Positions 1 through 10,132 of a stretch of 64,000 nucleotides of DNA are shown here, piece after piece; the first letter of the stretch is position 1, and every line of letters begins with the position of its first letter. The position numbers and the translations under genes are program-made. Source of the stretch: a bacterium. Lineage in GTDB: Bacteria > Desulfobacterota > Binatia > DP-6. The DNA lies in contig JAHCID010000002.1 of assembly GCA_026129405.1 (NCBI GenBank), positions 434,001-498,000 of the forward strand. Direction: 5' to 3'. The notes under the pieces were generated by a model that was not told the DNA's origin, did no database searches, and saw only the letters and a program-made list of their open reading frames with translations.

Positions 1-2
1 GC

Positions 3-71
3 CTGACGTTCCGCCGTCTCCACGAGGCCGCCGGCAATCGCAACTACTACTGGAAGGTGAGACCCGCATGA
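3..71 (+). CDS. C-terminal end of a probable Zn-ribbon/OB-fold (DUF35) protein
   Basis: Only the last 22 codons are inside the window; they end VTF/LTFRRL..GNRNYYWKVRPA before TGA. The pattern of a beta-strand ending in FR, a short charged loop with GNR, then aromatic-rich YYWKVRP resembles the C-terminus of DUF35 OB-fold proteins, which are usually encoded beside SCP2-type thiolases and act as their partner. The stop codon overlaps the ATG of the following thiolase (ATGA), so the two are translationally coupled. With so little sequence the family assignment rests mainly on this context. Confidence 0.5.
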   Translation: MTFRRLHEAAGNRNYYWKVRPA

Positions 72-1213
72 AGGACCAGGTCGCCGTCGTCGGCATCGGC
101 TGCACCAAGTTCGGCGAGCGCTACGAGCGCACGTACGAGGAGCTCATCTGCGACGCCGCGTTCGCGGCCTACGACGACGCGGGCATCGACCCCGACGAGA
201 TCCAGGCCGCCTACCTCGGGACGTACATGCCGGGCCCCGGCGGCGGAAAGAGCGCGACGTCGCTCGGCGACGCGCTCCGGCTCTACGGCCGCCCGATCAC
301 CCGCGTCGAGAACTACTGCGCGACGGGCACCGACGCCTTCCGCAACGCCTGCCTCGCCATCGCCTCGGGCGTGTACGACGTCGTGCTCGTCCTCGGCGCC
401 GAGAAGCTGAAGGACCGCGGCGGCCGCGGCCTGCCGCGCTTCGGCCACCCGCTGCTGGCGCGCGGCAACACGGCGCCGGGCCTCTTCGCCCTGGCGGCGA
501 ACCGCTACATGCACACCTTCGGCATGGGCAAGGAGACGCTCGCGAAGGTGGCGGTGAAGAACCACGCCAACGGCGCCAAGAACGAGAAGGCGCATCTGCG
601 CAGCGAGATCACCGTCGAGCAGGTGATGAAGTCGCCGATCATCGCGTCGCCCTTCGGCCTCTTCGACTGCTGCCCCACGACCGACGGCGCCGCCGCGGCG
701 ATCGTCTGCCGCGCCGACCTCGCGAAGCGCTTCAAGAAGCCGGCGATCCTGGTGAAGGGCGCGGCGCTCGCGGTGGAGACGGGCAAGCCGTACTTCGACC
801 CCACGTTCGACTACCTCGGCTTCCGCTCGACCGAGAAGGCCGCGCAGGCGGCGTACAAGATGGCGGGGGTGACGGCGAAGGACATCGACTTCGCGGAGGT
901 GCACGACTGCTTCACGTGGACGGAGATCTCGAACACGGAGGATCTCGGGTTTTGCGAGAAGGGGCAGGGCGGCAAGCTGGCGGAGGAGGGGCGCACGGCG
1001 CTCGACGGGGACATCCCGATCAACACGAGCGGGGGTCTCAAGTCGTTCGGGCACCCGATCGGAGCCAGCGGCGTGCGGATGATCTACGAGGTCGTGTCGC
1101 AGCTGCGCGGTGAGGCGGGGGCGCGGCAGCTCCGGAAGGCGCGGCTCGGGCTGGCGCACAACGTCGGGGGGCCGGGGGCGGTGGCGTGCGTGGTGGTGCT
1201 GGGGAACGCGTAG
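68..1213 (+). CDS. SCP2-type thiolase (acetyl-CoA acetyltransferase family)
   Basis: A 381-residue thiolase-fold enzyme of the sterol-carrier-protein-x branch, expected to cleave 3-oxoacyl-CoA with free CoA, or run the reverse condensation, in the cytoplasm. The nucleophilic cysteine is visible in ENYCATG (C84), the conserved EVHDCF block in the middle of the C-terminal half (H279), and the second catalytic histidine in SFGHPIGASG (H329). The length is normal for the family. An AAGGTGAG ribosome-binding site precedes the ATG. It overlaps the upstream DUF35 end by an ATGA, the common thiolase/DUF35 pair. The chain substrate cannot be told from sequence. The last codons overlap the start of the AraC gene. 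Confidence 0.9.
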   Translation: MKDQVAVVGIGCTKFGERYERTYEELICDAAFAAYDDAGIDPDEIQAAYLGTYMPGPGGGKSATSLGDALRLYGRPITRVENYCATGTDAFRNACLAIASGVYDVVLVLGAEKLKDRGGRGLPRFGHPLLARGNTAPGLFALAANRYMHTFGMGKETLAKVAVKNHANGAKNEKAHLRSEITVEQVMKSPIIASPFGLFDCCPTTDGAAAAIVCRADLAKRFKKPAILVKGAALAVETGKPYFDPTFDYLGFRSTEKAAQAAYKMAGVTAKDIDFAEVHDCFTWTEISNTEDLGFCEKGQGGKLAEEGRTALDGDIPINTSGGLKSFGHPIGASGVRMIYEVVSQLRGEAGARQLRKARLGLAHNVGGPGAVACVVVLGNA

Positions 1214-2016
1214 GCTTCTGCACGGTGCTGGACGGCCGCTGCCGGCTCGCGGTCGACGGGCAGCCGCCGGTCACGCTCGAGGCGGGAGACTTCGTGCTCC
1301 TGCCGGCGACGCCGGGGTTCACGCTCTCGGGGTTCGTGCCGGTGACGCCGGTGGTCGTCGACGCGAAGCTCACCGCCGCCGCGACCGGCCCCGTGCGCCA
1401 CGGCACGCGCGGCGGGCGGCCCGACGTGCGGCTCCTCGGCGGCTACTTCGCGTTCGACTCGCCCGACGCGTCGCTCCTCGTCTCGCTGCTCCCGCAGATG
1501 GTGCACGTGCGCGGCGCGCGGCGGCTGTCGCTGCTGGTGCGGCTCGTCGGCGAGGAGTCGCGTGTGCGGCAGGCGGGAAGCGACCTCGCGCTCACGCGGC
1601 TGGTCGAGCTGCTGCTCATCGACGCGCTGCGGGCGACGTCGGGTGCGGACGCGCCGCCGGGGCTCCTGCGCGGCCTCGCCGACGCACGCCTCGCACCGGC
1701 GATCCGCGAGATGCATCGCCATCTCGCCCGCGCGTGGACCGTCGTCCAGCTCGCGAAGACGGCCGCGCTCTCGCGCTCCGCGTTCTTCGAGCGCTTCACG
1801 CGCACCGTCGGCGTGTCGCCGATGGAGTACCTGCTCGCCTGGCGCATGGCGGTCGCGAAGGATCTGCTCGCGCGCGGCGACCTCGGCATCGAAGCGGTCG
1901 CCGAGCGCGTGGGCTACGGCTCGGCGAGCGCGTTCAGCACCGCGTTCTCACGCCACGTCGGCCGGCCGCCGAGCCGCTGGGCGCGCCGGCGGGCGGCGGA
2001 CGGAGATCAGGAGTAG
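1186..2016 (+). CDS. AraC-family regulator with an N-terminally short cupin domain
   Basis: A 276-residue transcription factor. The N-terminal part is a Cupin_6-type sensor domain (FCTVLDGRCRL...AGDFVLLP), followed by linker and two C-terminal helix-turn-helix motifs: TVVQLAKTAALSRSAFFERF and GIEAVAERVGYGSASAFSTA, with the usual AraC spacing at roughly residues 185-270. Members of this family normally have about 25-40 further residues before the first cupin strand. Here that portion is missing, because the reading frame starts (GTG) inside the end of the preceding thiolase gene. It could still be translated by coupling, but the sensor may be incomplete. AraC proteins of this type usually control an adjacent oxidoreductase gene; no clear target is visible. 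Confidence 0.8.
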   Translation: MRGGAGERVGFCTVLDGRCRLAVDGQPPVTLEAGDFVLLPATPGFTLSGFVPVTPVVVDAKLTAAATGPVRHGTRGGRPDVRLLGGYFAFDSPDASLLVSLLPQMVHVRGARRLSLLVRLVGEESRVRQAGSDLALTRLVELLLIDALRATSGADAPPGLLRGLADARLAPAIREMHRHLARAWTVVQLAKTAALSRSAFFERFTRTVGVSPMEYLLAWRMAVAKDLLARGDLGIEAVAERVGYGSASAFSTAFSRHVGRPPSRWARRRAADGDQE

Positions 2017-2074
2017 ATTAGGAACGTCATTTCCCGGCTACGTGCCGCCCTACGAATAGCGAAAGAGGACCACG

Positions 2075-2485
2075 ATGGGAGCTACGGCCGACCTCGTCCG
2101 CCGCTGGGTGGAGCTCTACAACGACGGCTCGCCGGAGGCGTACGGTAGCGACGACTTCCTGCGGCTCTACGCCGCCGACGTCGACTGGAAGGAGTCGCCG
2201 ACGTCGCTCACGCCAGAGGGCAGAGGCGGCGACCTTCGCACGCTCCGCGAGGCGACGGCCTTCGGCCGCAGCCTCTTCCGGAACCGTCGGGTCGCGATCG
2301 ACGTGATCGTCGAGGAGGGCGATCGCGCCGTCTGGACCGGCGCCTGGAGCGCGACCATCGGCGTCGACGGCCTGCCGTCGCCTCGCGGTACCGTCGTCGA
2401 GATCGCAATGGCCATGCTCGTCGAGGTTTGCGACGGGCGCATCGTCCGCCAGCGCGACTTCCTGACCGCGCCGGTGGAACGGTAG
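2075..2485 (+). CDS. SnoaL/NTF2-like protein
   Basis: A 136-residue single-domain protein of the NTF2-like cone fold: an N-terminal helix pair (ADLVRRWVELYNDG), a middle segment ending in DVDWKESPT, and a curved sheet with WTGAWSATI and VEVCDGRIVRQRDF. The terminal pattern DGRIVRQRDFLT is typical of SnoaL-like polyketide-cyclase relatives, many of which are small cyclases, isomerases or proteins of unknown role. The start is supported by an AAGAGGA ribosome-binding site. Nothing in the neighbourhood indicates its substrate; it follows the AraC gene by 58 bases and could be co-transcribed. Confidence 0.7.
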   Translation: MGATADLVRRWVELYNDGSPEAYGSDDFLRLYAADVDWKESPTSLTPEGRGGDLRTLREATAFGRSLFRNRRVAIDVIVEEGDRAVWTGAWSATIGVDGLPSPRGTVVEIAMAMLVEVCDGRIVRQRDFLTAPVER

Positions 2486-2568
2486 TGTCCCGAGTCCGGA
2501 GCTCGTCACCAGATCTCGGGCGGCGTGATCCCACCCGATCTCCGGCAACGGACGTCGGGCTCGAGACA

Positions 2569-4833
2569 CTACAGCCGATGCTCGCCGAGGCGCTGCTGCG
2601 CGGGTTGCAGCGCCCCGGCGATCGCATCCCGGCACGCGGCCGGGATGCCGCCCTTCTTCTTCGCGGCGAACGCCCCCGCCTTCTTGACGATCGCCTGGAG
2701 CACCTTCCCCGCCTGCGACGCCAGCTTGGTCGCCTTCGTCTCCTTCGACGCGGAGGCCGCCTTGCCGAGCTTCGCCAGCGCCGCGCGCACTTTGCGGTCG
2801 ATGAAGCGTTGCAGCTTCGACGGCACCGGAGGCTCGCACAGCGCGCGGCTCTGCACCGCCGCCAGACACTCGCGCGCCCCGGCGCAGGCGGCCGGGGGCA
2901 GCGTCGTGGTCGTGGTCGCGCCGGGGAGGGTGGTCGTGGTGGTCACGGCGCCCGGCTGCGTCGTCGTCGTGGTCGGCACGGTGCACCCGCCCGACGCCGA
3001 CGCCGAGACGACCGTCCAGCTCACCGTCGTTTCGGTGACGTTGCCGACGATGTCCCACGCGCGCAGCGTCGTCAGACGCGGGCCGACGACGTTGGTGTCG
3101 AGCGTCTGTCCGCTCGTCACCGGCGAGCCGCACGTCTGCACGCCGGCGAACCCGTCGCTGCACGTGAACGTCGCCTGCACCGTCGCGCCCTGGCAGACGA
3201 CCGATCCCGCCACCGGCGAGGTCACGTCGATCGTCGGGCCGTCGGTGTCGAGGTCGTTGACGAAGGTCTGCACCGGCTCGCCGGGGGCGTGCGCGTAGAC
3301 CAGCGGGGTGGTGAAGACGAGCGAGCCGAGCGCTTCGACCTTGCGAGCTTCCGCGTTCGGGCCGGTCGGGTTGATGAGGACGTAGTCGCCGGGGCCGAAG
3401 CCGTCGTTCGAGGCGACGTGCAGGACGGTGTCGCCCGGTTGGCTCGCCTGCGAGACGGTGGTGTCGCCGGCGGCCGTGCCGTCGCGGCCGAAGCGCTGCG
3501 ACTTCGGCGCCGATTTCACCGGCCCGTCGTCGGTGGTGCCGAAGGCCCTGGCGCGGATCGTCAGCTCGGGGCGGGTGTCGAAGTCGACCGTCACCGTGAA
3601 GGTCGCCGAGGCGTCGCCGGCGAGCGTGATGCCCTGGGGCGTCGAGCTCGGGGAGACCAGGCCCGTCGCGTCCGTGCCGATCACGAAGACGTTCTCGATC
3701 GGGTTCGAGGTCGTGTTCTTCACCACTGCGACCAGCGTGGCGCGGCCGTCCTCGTCGACGTCGACGAGCGTGAACGACGCCATCTGCAGCGGGCCTTCCG
3801 TGCCCGCCGGCTCCGCGAACGAGATCGGGACGGAGTCGAACGCGGTGCGGTTCCAGTGATCGGTGACGGCGAGCGTCGCGAACGCCGTGCCCTGGAAGAA
3901 GGAGGCCGGAATGCCGTCGATCTCGCCGAAGTCGAAGCTGAACACGGGATCGGTCGAGCGCTCGATGCGGTTCGTGGGCTCGCCCACGACCGGGTACTGG
4001 AACGACCACGCGACGTGCTCGACGAGCGGGAACGAGCCGGTGGCGTCGAGCTCGATCGCCTTCGCGCCGACGCGGCGGACCCTGCCGATGGCGTGGAGCG
4101 GCGCGGGGGGCGTGGTCGCGAAGGTGACGATGCTGATGCCGCCGCCGATTCCGCAGCCCTCGATCGGGTCGGCGCCGCACGAGCCGTCGAACGTGCCGTC
4201 GCTCTTCTGGAGGACGAAGCGGAACGACCAATCGAACCGCAGGCGGAAGATCATCGGCGCGCGCACGCGCCGGTCGTACGGTCCCCACGTCACGCGATAC
4301 GTGCAGGCCGTCGCCGTCGGGCCGCAATCGCCCTGGCGCACGAGCAACGCGAAGTCCGGGCTCGGCACGTCGGCGGTCGGCGCGCCGTCGCAGCCGCCGC
4401 CCCAGATCGGGCTGATCGCCTGGCGGCAGCTCACGCGGGCGCCGTTGAAGTCGATCATCATCGCCGGCCAGTCGAGGCGCGCGGTCGCGTAGTACGTGCC
4501 GCCGTCCGGCCCCGGGCCCGAGAGCAGGCCGGGGGTCGTGTAGCTGAAGGTGATCGTCTGCGCCGGCCCGGGCAGGTCCTCGTCGCGGCGGAAGTCGACG
4601 TCGCGCTTGCTGATGGCGAGCGCGATGCCGTTCGGGCCGGGGCGCGGAACGGCGGCGGGATCGTGGTAGCTGGCGAGCGTTCCCTCGCAGTCCGTCAGGT
4701 TGTTGGGGACGAGGCCGTTGGCTGCGCAGTCGGGGAGCGGCGGCGACGGCAGGTCGGCCGCCCGTGCGTGCGGTGCGGCAAGGGCCGCGAGGAGCAGAAG
4801 TGCGACCAGGAAGCGGCGGCGTCGGCGCGGCAT
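2569..4833 (-). CDS. Secreted multidomain protein with a Thr-rich TTTTTLPG linker and basic C-terminal domain
   Basis: A 754-residue exported protein of unknown function. A signal peptide (MPRRRRRF, hydrophobic core, cut after PHARA) leads to a Cys-containing N-terminal half (residues about 25-260) with no recognisable enzyme motif. Beta-sandwich modules follow, including a bacterial Ig-like segment (TDGPTIDVTSPVAGSVVC...). Near residue 630 lies a linker built of TTTTTQPG/TTTTTLPG units. The protein ends with about 95 residues starting CAGARECL, rich in Lys/Ala helices (KAASASKETKATKLASQ) and holding a second Cys pair. The linker-plus-tail arrangement looks like a surface-attachment or sorting module, which is inference. 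The start was chosen at the ATG directly before the signal peptide; the frame stays open upstream. It is divergent from the TMTC-like gene. Confidence 0.75.
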   Translation of the reverse strand: MPRRRRRFLVALLLLAALAAPHARAADLPSPPLPDCAANGLVPNNLTDCEGTLASYHDPAAVPRPGPNGIALAISKRDVDFRRDEDLPGPAQTITFSYTTPGLLSGPGPDGGTYYATARLDWPAMMIDFNGARVSCRQAISPIWGGGCDGAPTADVPSPDFALLVRQGDCGPTATACTYRVTWGPYDRRVRAPMIFRLRFDWSFRFVLQKSDGTFDGSCGADPIEGCGIGGGISIVTFATTPPAPLHAIGRVRRVGAKAIELDATGSFPLVEHVAWSFQYPVVGEPTNRIERSTDPVFSFDFGEIDGIPASFFQGTAFATLAVTDHWNRTAFDSVPISFAEPAGTEGPLQMASFTLVDVDEDGRATLVAVVKNTTSNPIENVFVIGTDATGLVSPSSTPQGITLAGDASATFTVTVDFDTRPELTIRARAFGTTDDGPVKSAPKSQRFGRDGTAAGDTTVSQASQPGDTVLHVASNDGFGPGDYVLINPTGPNAEARKVEALGSLVFTTPLVYAHAPGEPVQTFVNDLDTDGPTIDVTSPVAGSVVCQGATVQATFTCSDGFAGVQTCGSPVTSGQTLDTNVVGPRLTTLRAWDIVGNVTETTVSWTVVSASASGGCTVPTTTTTQPGAVTTTTTLPGATTTTTLPPAACAGARECLAAVQSRALCEPPVPSKLQRFIDRKVRAALAKLGKAASASKETKATKLASQAGKVLQAIVKKAGAFAAKKKGGIPAACRDAIAGALQPAQQRLGEHRL

Positions 4834-4941
4834 CGGATGGCGAGGGGGCGTAGCACCGGTCGTCGCACGGCGACCATACGCATCTCTGCGGACCCTGCCG
4901 CGCGATTGCCCCGTCCCCGCGCCCCTGCGATAGCACCTCGC

Positions 4942-6834
4942 ATGCGGGGTGGTGGTGTGGTGGAGCGTTGGGGCGTTCCGGCGTTGCTCGCGATCGTCAT
5001 CGCGACGACCTACGCCAACGCGCTCCACGGACCGTTCGTCTTCGACGACTGGCACACCCTGGAGCGGAACCCCCATCTCCGCAGCCTCGCCAACGTCCCG
5101 CGCTTCTTCGTCGACCCCGACACGACGACGATCCTGCGCGAGAACAAGGATCTCCGCCCGCTGCTGGTCACGACCTTCGCCCTCAACTGGGCGGTGTCGG
5201 GCGCCGACACCTGGAGCTGGCACGCGACGAGCCTGCTGCTGCACTGGCTCGCGTGCGTGCTCCTCTACCGCGTCGTGCGCGACCACCTCTGGCTCGGCGA
5301 TGCGGGGCCGCCGGTGGGCGCGGCCGCGGCGCTGCTCGTCGCGCTGCATCCGCTCAACTCCGAGCCGGCGAACTACCTCTCGTCGCGCTCCGCGCTGCTG
5401 ACGGCCGTCTGCTACCTCGGTGCCTTCGACGCCGCGGTGCGCGGGCGGCGCGCCGCCAGCGTGCTGCTCGCCGCCGCGGCGATGCTCACCAAGTCGATCG
5501 CGCTGCCGCTGCCGCTGGTCGTCCTGCTGCACGCGCGCCTCGACCGGCGGCGCGTGCCGTGGGGGCTCGTCGGCGCGCTCGCGGCGGTCGCGGTCGGCGG
5601 GATCGCGTACCGCGCGCTGCTGCTGCCGCCGTGGGTGCTCGAGACCGCGCGCCAGGCCGACGTCGGGCCGTGGACGTACTTCATGACGCAGTGGTCGGCG
5701 CTGCTCTACTACCTGCGCCTGTGGGTATGGCCCGACGCGCTGGTGATCGATCGCGTCGACTACGCCTGGACGCGCTCCGTCCTCGAGCCGCGTGCGTGGG
5801 GCAGCCTCCTCGTCCTGGGCGGGCTCGGCGTCGCCGCGTGGCGCGCGGGACGGCGCCGGCCGGCGGCCCTGTTCGCGGCGCTGTGGATCGTCGTCACGCT
5901 GGCGCCCGAGTCGAGCTTCGTGCCCCTCGCCGAGGCTGTCAACGAGCACCGGCCGTACCTCGCGATGCTCGGCTTCGGCACGCTGAGCGCGCTCGCGCTC
6001 TGGGCGTTGGCCGGCGGGCGGCGGCGGCCGTTCGCCGTCGCCGTGGCGCTGCTCGCCCTCGGGCTCGGCACCGCGACGCACGTGCGCAACCGCGTCTACC
6101 AGGACGACTTCGCGCTCTGGCAGGACGCCGTCGCGAAGGCGCCCGCCAACACGCGCGCCTGGCTGAACGCCGGGCACGCCGCGATGGGGCGCGGGCTGGA
6201 CGCCGAGGCGCGGCGCATGCTGCTCGAGGCGCATCGGCTGTCGCCCTGCTACGCCTACGTGCAGATGAACCTGAGCGCGCTCGACGTGCGCGCCGGCGAC
6301 CTCGCCGGGTCGCTGCGCTGGGCCGACGACGCCGTCCGCTGCCAGCCGCGTCTGGCCCTCGCCCAGCAGTACCGAGCCGCCGCGCTCGAGCGGCTGGGCC
6401 GCGCCGACGAGGCGCTCGCCGCGTATCGTCGCGTGACCGAGCTGGACGCCGTCCACGCCGAAGCCTGGCGTGCACAGGCGCGCCTGCTCGAGGGCCGCGC
6501 GGACTGGGCGGAAGCGGCGGGGGCCTGGGAGCGCGCCATCGCCGCCGACCCCACGAACGCCGACGCCTTCATGCGCGCCGGACTCCTCTACGCGTGGCGG
6601 CTTCGCAACCCGTCCCGCGCCGTGCCGCGCTTCCGCAGCGTGCTCGCGCTGATGCCGACGCACTACGGCGCCCACTACCAGCTCGCCGTTGCGCTGCTGG
6701 CCGACGGCCAGGTCGAAGCGGCGCGGACGGCGTGGAACCGCTTCGTGCCGATGGCGCAGGCCATCGGCGATACGGCTTCGCTCGCCTCCGCACCGGCAGC
6801 GTTGTCCGAGGGGAGCGAGTCCGCGCGACGCTAA
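4942..6834 (+). CDS. TMTC-like membrane glycosyltransferase (GT-C) with C-terminal TPR repeats
   Basis: A 630-residue membrane protein. The N-terminal two-thirds is a multi-pass GT-C fold: [15 protein letters not shown] early in the protein carries the D-D/DDW acidic motif in the first periplasmic loop that binds lipid-linked sugar donors, followed by about ten hydrophobic segments and the loop motif [10 protein letters not shown]. From about residue 380 there are consecutive TPR-like helix pairs ([40 protein letters not shown] and others). This is the architecture of eukaryotic TMTC proteins (protein O-mannosyltransferases) and their bacterial homologues, whose acceptors are mostly unknown. 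It is flanked by two secreted Thr-rich proteins, which makes them candidate acceptors. The start is the first ATG before the first membrane helix. Confidence 0.75.
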   Translation: MRGGGVVERWGVPALLAIVIATTYANALHGPFVFDDWHTLERNPHLRSLANVPRFFVDPDTTTILRENKDLRPLLVTTFALNWAVSGADTWSWHATSLLLHWLACVLLYRVVRDHLWLGDAGPPVGAAAALLVALHPLNSEPANYLSSRSALLTAVCYLGAFDAAVRGRRAASVLLAAAAMLTKSIALPLPLVVLLHARLDRRRVPWGLVGALAAVAVGGIAYRALLLPPWVLETARQADVGPWTYFMTQWSALLYYLRLWVWPDALVIDRVDYAWTRSVLEPRAWGSLLVLGGLGVAAWRAGRRRPAALFAALWIVVTLAPESSFVPLAEAVNEHRPYLAMLGFGTLSALALWALAGGRRRPFAVAVALLALGLGTATHVRNRVYQDDFALWQDAVAKAPANTRAWLNAGHAAMGRGLDAEARRMLLEAHRLSPCYAYVQMNLSALDVRAGDLAGSLRWADDAVRCQPRLALAQQYRAAALERLGRADEALAAYRRVTELDAVHAEAWRAQARLLEGRADWAEAAGAWERAIAADPTNADAFMRAGLLYAWRLRNPSRAVPRFRSVLALMPTHYGAHYQLAVALLADGQVEAARTAWNRFVPMAQAIGDTASLASAPAALSEGSESARR

Positions 6835-6907
6835 TAGCTTGACACTCGCGCCCTTGGCCCCGACGGTGGACGCTACGCCGCCTGCTCGGGCGCGTGTGGA
6901 GGTGTCG

Positions 6908-8425
<1,518 letters not shown>

Positions 8426-8433
8426 GCGCATGC

Positions 8434-8471
8434 CGGCGGCGCCGGGGCTGTACCTCGCCCCGGCGCCGCCG
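8434..8471. terminator. Perfect 15-bp inverted repeat between convergent genes
   Basis: CGGCGGCGCCGGGGC (8434-8448) pairs exactly with 8457-8471 across an eight-base loop. It lies between the stop codons of the collagen-like gene and the oppositely oriented glycoside hydrolase, the expected place for a bidirectional terminator. There is no T-tract on either side, so it would be an unusual intrinsic terminator or a barrier/mRNA-end-protecting hairpin. Confidence 0.55.
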
Positions 8472-8481
8472 CGCGCGCGGC

Positions 8482-10113
8482 CTATCGGCGTCCCGCGCGC
8501 GCCCGCACCACGCGCACCGAGGTCAACGTCGCCGGCGCCTGGGCGCGCAGGAACACCGCCACCCCCGTGAGGCGCAGGCGCGCCCGCCCGCGCCGTACCC
8601 GCAGCGTCGTGTCGTTCCCCATGAGGTCCGTGACGACGAGCCGCCGCACGTCCTTCGGCACCTCCACGAGAAGACGCGCCCCGGCGCGCGGCCCGGCCCA
8701 GGTCGGTCCGAGCTGGTTCATGTCGGCCAGCACCACCGTCCCCGCGCAGCACGTGCCGGACGCGGCGAACGCCGCGTAGCCGAGCCCGGCCGACTCGCGC
8801 GTGATCGCCGGCGCGTCGCCGACCAGGTCGCTCAGCGTGCGCAGCGCCACGGCGTCGGAGCGCGGCGTGTAGTCGAGGTTCACCGGGTACATGCCGAAGC
8901 GCTCCCAGCCGCTGCCCGCGTCGTCGAAGGGCAGGCGGTAGACGAACGGGAAGATGCGCTCCGCGCCGGCGGCGCGTTGCTCGAGCCAGCGGGAGACGTG
9001 GCGGCGCGGCGCGCCCAGGGCCTCGGTGTCCCAGATCGCGGCGCCGGGACGCATCGCGGGGAGGAACTGGTGCGCCAGGGCGACCGACTCGGCGTGGCCG
9101 TAGTGCCAGCCGACGACGTCGAGCAGGTCACTCGTCGACGCCAGCACCTCGGCCTCGAACGGATCGAGCTCGGCCGTGTCCGGAACGAAGTTGAGGACCA
9201 CGCGCGCGTCGGGGTCGACGTCGCGCAGGACCTGCGCCGTCTGGCGGACGAGCGTCGCGAACTCGCCCGCCGACGACTGCCAGAACTGCGGAATGTCCGG
9301 CTCGTTCCATATCTCCCAGTGACGCACGCGGCCGGCGAGGCGCCCGGCGAGGAGGCGTACCATGTGGAGCCAGTCGCCGAGATCACGCGGCGCGACGATG
9401 CCCCAGCGCGGGATGCCGGCGACGGGAACGTCGTCCGTCGTCGACGAGGCCCAGCGCGCGGTGCCGAAGAGCGTCGCCAGCACCTCGATGCCCTCGGCGC
9501 GGAAGGCGTCGACCCATCGTTCGTAAGCCGTCGAGTCGAGCCAGCGCGGGCTGGCGCGCGACGGCGGCACGCCGCGCGTGTCGCGCCACCAGTTGAACGT
9601 GAAGCGCACCCAGCGAATGCCGAGCAGGCGCATCTGCGCGGCGATGCGTGGCGCCTCCGCGACCGCGTCCTCGCCGGGATAGACGTAGTAGCCGACCGCC
9701 GAGTCGAGCGCGGGCGTCGCGGGCGGTGGCGGCACGAGCGCGGCACTGGTGTGCGCCGTGTGCCGCTGCCCGCGCCGGGCCAGCGTGGCGGACACCGCGA
9801 AGTACCCGAGCCGCTTCGTGCGCAGCACGAGCTCGTGCGTCATCGCGGCGGAGGGCTCGAGCGCGACGAACGTCCCGAGCCGACCTGCGCGGCGGCCGTA
9901 CGCGTCGAGCGCCTGCAGGCGCAGCGTGCCGCGGAAGCCGCTCTCGTCGGCACGAACGGTGACGCGCAGGACCGGCGTCTCGCCGCGCACGAAGAGATGG
10001 CCGAGTCGATCCGACTCGAACGAGACCGTGGGCGCGGCGAGTGCGCTGGACGACAGCAGCAGCGCCGCGGCGAGGAGCGGCCAGGATCGGAGCACGGGAA
10101 GCGCGTCCCACAT
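8482..10113 (-). CDS. Secreted clan-A glycoside hydrolase-like protein (GH39/GH5-like)
   Basis: A 543-residue exported protein. The signal peptide (LLAAALLLSSSALAA) and a beta-rich N-terminal domain (about residues 28-130) precede a TIM barrel. The barrel shows the signature of retaining clan-A glycosidases: the proton donor in WEIWNEPD (E271) and a candidate nucleophile at the end of a later strand in IWDTE (E364), with WHYGH between them. A C-terminal beta domain follows (from about residue 430). It probably cleaves a polysaccharide or glycan outside the cytoplasm; the specificity cannot be read. An in-frame TTG six codons upstream would start two bases after the preceding gene's stop; ATG was preferred, though neither has a clear ribosome-binding site. 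It lies in an operon behind the GDPD gene. Confidence 0.75.
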   Translation of the reverse strand: MWDALPVLRSWPLLAAALLLSSSALAAPTVSFESDRLGHLFVRGETPVLRVTVRADESGFRGTLRLQALDAYGRRAGRLGTFVALEPSAAMTHELVLRTKRLGYFAVSATLARRGQRHTAHTSAALVPPPPATPALDSAVGYYVYPGEDAVAEAPRIAAQMRLLGIRWVRFTFNWWRDTRGVPPSRASPRWLDSTAYERWVDAFRAEGIEVLATLFGTARWASSTTDDVPVAGIPRWGIVAPRDLGDWLHMVRLLAGRLAGRVRHWEIWNEPDIPQFWQSSAGEFATLVRQTAQVLRDVDPDARVVLNFVPDTAELDPFEAEVLASTSDLLDVVGWHYGHAESVALAHQFLPAMRPGAAIWDTEALGAPRRHVSRWLEQRAAGAERIFPFVYRLPFDDAGSGWERFGMYPVNLDYTPRSDAVALRTLSDLVGDAPAITRESAGLGYAAFAASGTCCAGTVVLADMNQLGPTWAGPRAGARLLVEVPKDVRRLVVTDLMGNDTTLRVRRGRARLRLTGVAVFLRAQAPATLTSVRVVRARAGRR

Positions 10114-10132
10114 GGCCGCGGGAAGGGTCAAG

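Noticed and set aside
2428-4940. Long Arg-rich reading frame on the plus strand ahead of the TMTC-like gene
   Set aside because: It is the antisense of the secreted Thr-linker protein; GC bias keeps it open. Composition is that of a shadow frame, and the real protein starts at 4942.
6839-6867. TTGACA before the collagen-like gene as a promoter
   Set aside because: No acceptable -10 hexamer lies 16-19 bases downstream; the sequence there is GACGGT/ACGGTG.
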